From CAYWBI01 sp964456445 (GTDB taxonomy: Bacteria; Calditrichota; Calditrichia; Calditrichales; J004): 9,847 nucleotides of DNA. Made by a program: the position numbers and the translations under genes. Of the stretch, positions 7,301 to 9,847 are shown in pieces. Under the pieces are notes generated by a model. The model was not told the DNA's origin. It worked only from the letters and a program-made list of their open reading frames with translations, and did no database searches. Within the stretch, counting starts at the first letter, position 1, and the number at the start of each line of letters is the position of its first letter. The stretch lies in contig CAYWBI010000146.1 in NCBI GenBank assembly GCA_964456445.1, forward strand, positions 1 through 9,847, given 5' to 3'.

Positions 7301-9087
7301 TGCTAAAAGGGTTCCGTAAGTGGCTGGGCCATAACCAACCGGTTGCCGTAGATGTGGAAACCGGGGAGGAATATCAATGGAACGACGTAATTACCTTTGA
7401 TGACGTCATTCCCGATGAAGACCGCAGCGATTTACTTACGGCTATAAGTGAGACCTCGTTAATACGGGAAGCCATTTTTTTGTTGAGCAACGGCAATATG
7501 GTGCGCCTGTATGATATACCTTCCGGCGGCATTTGGATAAGTTTAGTCAACAAAGAGGATGATTTGCATACCTATCGGATGGCCATCCAAACCCGATATC
7601 AGGGCAGTTATGACATCACCTTGTGTATCAATCGTAGCATGCCGGCCAAAAAATTGCGTAACGAAATAAATTGGCTGATCCATATTGGCCGTGCCAGGGC
7701 CGGGGTAAGTTTGGTGAATCAGTTTGGCGGCTACTGGGCAGAGTTTCACATCTGGTCCAAGGAGTACAACGCCGACATGAGCTGCGAACGCTTTATTGCC
7801 CGTAGTTTGCGCCGTAAGCAGGAGAACAATGAGAAAAGGATTTATTATTTATGGTCCTTTTTTACATGGTCGGCGGCATGGGCCCATCTGCAATTCTGGA
7901 AACGTACCAATTATAATTATTCCCTGCGGGACAAATCAGCAGACATGATTGTTATACCAAGCCATGACTATCAAACGGGGATACGTTTAACATCAATTTC
8001 CCATCGATTGGAAACAACATCCTTATACGAACTGTTATTGGATTTCCAGAAGAAATTTGTTTTAGAGATGGAGGCAAAACACGACATTTTAAAGCAGGGG
8101 AGCATGTGGTTTTATATTTTCTCCGCCGTTATAAATGCCCTTGGAGAAGATCATGGCATAAGGGAGTTGCGTAAACTGGCCATGGAGTTAAAAGCCACGG
8201 ACAGCGGCAAGGAAGAATTACAAAGCTTTTTGGAAAACTATGACCGGAACGGGCATCTGCCTAAGCGTCTGTATTTTGCCATCCGTCGTTTCGAACGTTG
8301 GAAAATCTTAAACAAAGATGCAGCGTTAAGCGCCCAGGCCCGCACACTTAATGAATTTTATGACACCTATCGTTTGAGCGAGTTGGAGACAAAATATCCG
8401 GAGACCCGCACAAATTTCTTCTTACATACGGTTTTTTCCGATTCCAGCACGGCCTTAAAACACGCCCTCTATGAAATCGTACGTAAACAGCACAGTAAAA
8501 AACATTCGGCAGATGAAATGGTTGTATTTATCTCGCAACTTTTGCAGGAATTTGAGTTACGCGAAAAAGAACAATTTTTCCTCACCCGTTTGAGCTATCC
8601 ACATTTAAAACCCACCGATATGGCCGAGTTTGTAAAAATGCAAGGCGAAGGCCGTGCCCTTGCGGACGTAGTGGTCCGTATCGAAGACTACGATGGGAAT
8701 TGGTATCTTGTCCGTCAACCGCTAAGCCCAAAGGAGATATCCCGCTTGCACCAGATTTTTATGGAAACGCAGTTGCCGGTCAGTTTTAAACCGGAACACC
8801 GCTTTATGGTTGCCGTCTCCGAACGCGGGAATATCATCGGCGGACTGTTCTATAGTTATATTGACATAAAAACGGTTTATATGGAAAAAATTGTGGTTTC
8901 CAATCGATACCGACGTAAAGGCGTAAGCGAGGGAATAATGAATGAGTTTTTTAGCCGGATGCGCAGTGAGCATGTGGAAACGGTGACAACGGCTTTTTTA
9001 CGCCCGGAATACTTTTACCGCTTTGGCTTCAAGGTTGAACGTAAATATAGCGGACTCGCAAAAGATTTAACTACAGAAAATGGATAA
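4303..9087 (+). CDS. Long-chain acyl-CoA synthetase-type enzyme fused to a C-terminal GNAT domain
   Basis: A 1594-residue, probably cytoplasmic protein with no signal peptide or clear membrane segment. Residues 1-138 are a helical leader without assignment. Residues about 139-686 are an ANL-superfamily adenylating module of the long-chain fatty acyl-CoA synthetase type: A3 P-loop TSGTTGDPKG (320-329), LPMFHTFGR after it, A5 SGFGMTEATGG (473-483), A7 LHTGD (540-544) and A8 DRKKEIYKNIKGE (557-569). The family activates a fatty acid with ATP to an acyl-AMP and then makes acyl-CoA. The A10 end reads TPKGTYKRR (659-667); aligned with the family's TPTLKxKR it has Thr663 where the catalytic Lys is expected, though K661 or K665 might substitute. 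Residues about 687-1473 are mostly helical, partly HEAT-like in 740-1040, and otherwise unrecognised. Residues about 1474-1594 look like GNAT: MVAVSERGNIIGGLFY (from 1502), MEKIVVSNRYRRKGVSEG (1527-1544) with the acetyl-CoA loop R1537-x-x-G1540-x-S1542, and a late FYRFGFK. The ATG at 4303 has no strong Shine-Dalgarno. A usual synthetase of this type is about 550-650 residues. The acceptor of the GNAT domain is unknown. A thioester made by the first domain could be used by the last, or the GNAT could acetylate a lysine, as protein acetyltransferases do to synthetases. Confidence 0.85.
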   Translation: MSSSPKTQTGSDLAWVATIAGGAKSQSNDEVDQLGDLINNYIRTTFDDIGKQQIDRWNHISQTATDSAMLGELSVRLIPDLFYRFGEKLASIPPKKMDADCRKAIHGYLNFFRQSAFLKNISQKGPWADLVLKLIRLGNFTLSAMFRQRVDEHGRKTLFKIVGPATLSEHSWLNVDQRVQSYKRALFSLLSKNTTALPKVAFLMENSLEMACLDLACLTGGMPNVMIAANSVSQHIAFILNQTTAGLLFVSNDKQLAKVKAIRKEIPNLKTAVLLNGSSIENWVITFSEFLKQADSCDEQALTDIQEALTVDSLATIMFTSGTTGDPKGIMFSQQNLIYKRFCRALALPEIGEKDRFLAFLPMFHTFGRFLELLGSVFWGGEYAFMENPALETMLDNMQRVQPTIFISIPKKWYQLYDFVTSRIDLEFDPPEKIQEALKEATGGHLRWGLSAAGFLEPDVFRFFQQNGVELMSGFGMTEATGGITMTLPGHYKENSLGKALPGIDVSLGDDGEMLIRGGYVTVGYYSGDDAQRTDPDTWLHTGDIMVEDKGSYTIIDRKKEIYKNIKGETIAPQKIENFFRDFEWVQQVFLVGDHMQFNTLLIYPNLADETYKKQTPEKIHDYFSTVVVTVNKFLAPFERILDFRLTERAFSEEKGEMTPKGTYKRRIIEQHFKPVISEMYRKNYISLTGEGKNIRIPNWFLREKGCLTDDISLDKEGLSLVESSYKLNIKFLNDNRIQVGDYLFLSTREFIDFQVMLANPLYWLGNASLVQFAGDAIYQWYRIDTTVSSFKFIRADVLKPISPQASEKFIRIGDGGEYSLEGLHLAVQHLQSPDENLANRAINYIRFVLKDDSQALFLLALEITDRPLITNSLYVRRQLFISCIHLLKGLRFEERLRKYLDSDDSFIDPSVTEAILKFGRDDENLMAIHRILKDAVKALPEPKDPEGTLVMPLLDLLAEYGIKHPTRYNMVRQIIVRYQLFEDQNPKLARIARQARIKMLKGFRKWLGHNQPVAVDVETGEEYQWNDVITFDDVIPDEDRSDLLTAISETSLIREAIFLLSNGNMVRLYDIPSGGIWISLVNKEDDLHTYRMAIQTRYQGSYDITLCINRSMPAKKLRNEINWLIHIGRARAGVSLVNQFGGYWAEFHIWSKEYNADMSCERFIARSLRRKQENNEKRIYYLWSFFTWSAAWAHLQFWKRTNYNYSLRDKSADMIVIPSHDYQTGIRLTSISHRLETTSLYELLLDFQKKFVLEMEAKHDILKQGSMWFYIFSAVINALGEDHGIRELRKLAMELKATDSGKEELQSFLENYDRNGHLPKRLYFAIRRFERWKILNKDAALSAQARTLNEFYDTYRLSELETKYPETRTNFFLHTVFSDSSTALKHALYEIVRKQHSKKHSADEMVVFISQLLQEFELREKEQFFLTRLSYPHLKPTDMAEFVKMQGEGRALADVVVRIEDYDGNWYLVRQPLSPKEISRLHQIFMETQLPVSFKPEHRFMVAVSERGNIIGGLFYSYIDIKTVYMEKIVVSNRYRRKGVSEGIMNEFFSRMRSEHVETVTTAFLRPEYFYRFGFKVERKYSGLAKDLTTENG

Positions 9088-9099
9088 GCAACTAAGCGT

Positions 9100-9693
9100 T
9101 CACCATTTTAAAATACCGTGCTTAATCTGATGTTTTAAAGATGTACGCAGTTTATCTATCGGAAAAAGCTCCGGTTGCATTGCCCATTCATTTAACGTAT
9201 TCATCAACCCGCCAAAAATAAAAAGCAGAAAAGCACCGCCGTCGATCTGCTCATCGATATAGTTTCCTTGTACCCCGGCCTTAAATATGGATGCAAATGC
9301 TTTAAGATAATTAATATAGTGGGCATTTAGCGAATCGTTTGTCCCCCTCAAAACGGGGTTGTGCTCATTAAAGAACACCAGGGCCAGTTTGGGGGATTTA
9401 CAAAACAGGTCGATGGTGTTTTCGATAAGCAGATCAACCTTCTCCAATGGATCAAGATTCGCGTTTTCCGCAAGCTCGATCATTTGATCGGCCATTTTTT
9501 GCCAGATATATTCCAGGATGCTTGCCAGCAACTGCTGCTTATTATTAAAATAGTGATAAAAGGATTGTTTGCTGATCCTGGCCTTTTTAATGATTTCAGT
9601 AGTGGTAACAGCGTTAAAGCCGCGTTCCGCAAACAATGTAAGCGCTGTATCTATAAGATGCCGCTCCCGGTTGTCCGCAACCTGTATATGCAT
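9100..9693 (-). CDS. TetR-family transcriptional regulator
   Basis: A 197-residue protein. Residues about 9-56 are the N-terminal three-helix DNA-binding domain: RERHLIDTALTLFAERGFNAVT leads to the helix-turn-helix TTEIIKKARISKQSFYHYF (31-49) and NNKQQLL, the classic TetR pattern. The remaining ~140 residues are all-helical and variable, as expected for the ligand-binding and dimerisation domain; no specific ligand family is recognised. The length is usual for TetR. The gene converges on the acyl-CoA synthetase-GNAT gene with 12 nt between stop codons. Several TetR regulators bind acyl-CoA or fatty acids, which fits this neighbour, but that is inference from position. The ATG at 9693 is preceded by AGGGGGGGG, a poor but purine-rich ribosome site. 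An inverted repeat just upstream (9737-9747) suggests that it represses its own gene. Confidence 0.9.
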   Translation of the reverse strand: MHIQVADNRERHLIDTALTLFAERGFNAVTTTEIIKKARISKQSFYHYFNNKQQLLASILEYIWQKMADQMIELAENANLDPLEKVDLLIENTIDLFCKSPKLALVFFNEHNPVLRGTNDSLNAHYINYLKAFASIFKAGVQGNYIDEQIDGGAFLLFIFGGLMNTLNEWAMQPELFPIDKLRTSLKHQIKHGILKW

Positions 9694-9694
9694 A

Positions 9695-9702
9695 CCCCCC
9701 CC
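9695..9702 (-). promoter_or_regulatory. G-run ribosome binding region of the TetR gene
   Basis: Eight G on the minus strand lie 1 nt before the ATG at 9693, preceded by A. It is the only purine-rich Shine-Dalgarno-like element there. A homopolymer in this place can change length by slippage and so alter translation. Confidence 0.4.
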
Positions 9703-9718
9703 TATGAGCTGAGCATTT

Positions 9719-9747
9719 TCTATCGGTATGATTAAACTTGAGTCAAG
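9719..9747 (-). promoter_or_regulatory. Candidate TetR promoter with overlapping palindromic operator
   Basis: On the minus strand TTGACT (9741-9746) is 5 of 6 to the -35 consensus. After 16 nt comes GATAGA (9719-9724), only 3 of 6 to the -10. The -35 sits inside a perfect 11-bp palindrome CTTGAGTCAAG (9737-9747, centre 9742), the place a repressor would block polymerase. TetR operators are usually longer (15-20 bp), and one more outer pair (9735/9749) matches beyond a mismatch. Confidence 0.35.
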
Positions 9748-9847
9748 GTGGAAAAAGGAATTTTTCTTCTGTTGTAATTTGTGTTTTTTACCTTTTACAT
9801 GCTGTGCGTTATATCATCTTTAAAGCAATGTACGGTATTATATCACA

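Noticed and set aside
9361..9735. A 124-residue open frame on the plus strand
   Set aside because: It is antisense to the TetR gene, which has a clear helix-turn-helix, and it shows no motif of its own.
1..9847. CRISPR array, tRNA or rRNA gene, insertion sequence, phage or toxin-antitoxin genes
   Set aside because: No regularly spaced repeats, no cloverleaf, no transposase or integrase motifs and no terminal inverted repeats were seen on reading both strands.

Overview
The window probably comes from a bacterium of the Fibrobacterota-Chlorobiota-Bacteroidota (FCB) group, with a Calditrichota/KSB1/Ignavibacteria-like lineage as the best guess. The strongest pointer is the secreted protein at 2570-4108. 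Its C-terminal sorting domain has the YPNPFNP signature and an 'SGVYFVQL...KIILLK' ending typical of type IX secretion-like cargo in these phyla. The genome of origin cannot be fixed from this sequence alone.

Left third (1-2141, minus strand, AT-rich): a three-gene set read right to left. It holds a divergent sigma-70-like factor (1350-2141), a membrane-anchored zinc-finger anti-sigma-like protein (653-1285), and the N-terminal 210 residues of a secreted TPR protein that runs off the left edge (1-631). This is a sigma/anti-sigma/TPR layout, in which the membrane protein probably holds the sigma factor and the TPR protein is probably a partner or output. A tandem 10-bp repeat with an 18-nt period sits just upstream of the sigma gene, inside its candidate promoter.

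Middle (2142-4302): a control region of about 430 bp separates the divergent transcription units. It is followed by the secreted multidomain protein (signal peptide, unassigned N-terminal domain, carboxypeptidase-regulatory-like fold, Ig-like Big_5-type domain, sorting domain). A strong hairpin (4130-4156) lies after this gene.

Right half (4303-9847): one very large plus-strand gene encodes a 1594-residue fusion. It has a long-chain acyl-CoA synthetase-type (ANL) adenylating module at the N-terminus, about 790 residues of mostly unassigned, helix-rich sequence, and a GNAT acetyl/acyltransferase-like domain at the C-terminus. It faces a convergent TetR-family regulator (9100-9693) with only 12 nt between the two stop codons. 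The regulator has a perfect 11-bp palindrome overlapping a possible -35 element upstream, consistent with autorepression. A working idea is that the TetR protein senses a fatty-acid or acyl-CoA ligand connected with the fusion enzyme, but this rests on adjacency only.

No tRNA, rRNA, CRISPR array, insertion sequence or phage gene was recognised. The most unusual item is the acyl-CoA synthetase-GNAT fusion with its large unassigned centre and atypical A10 motif.
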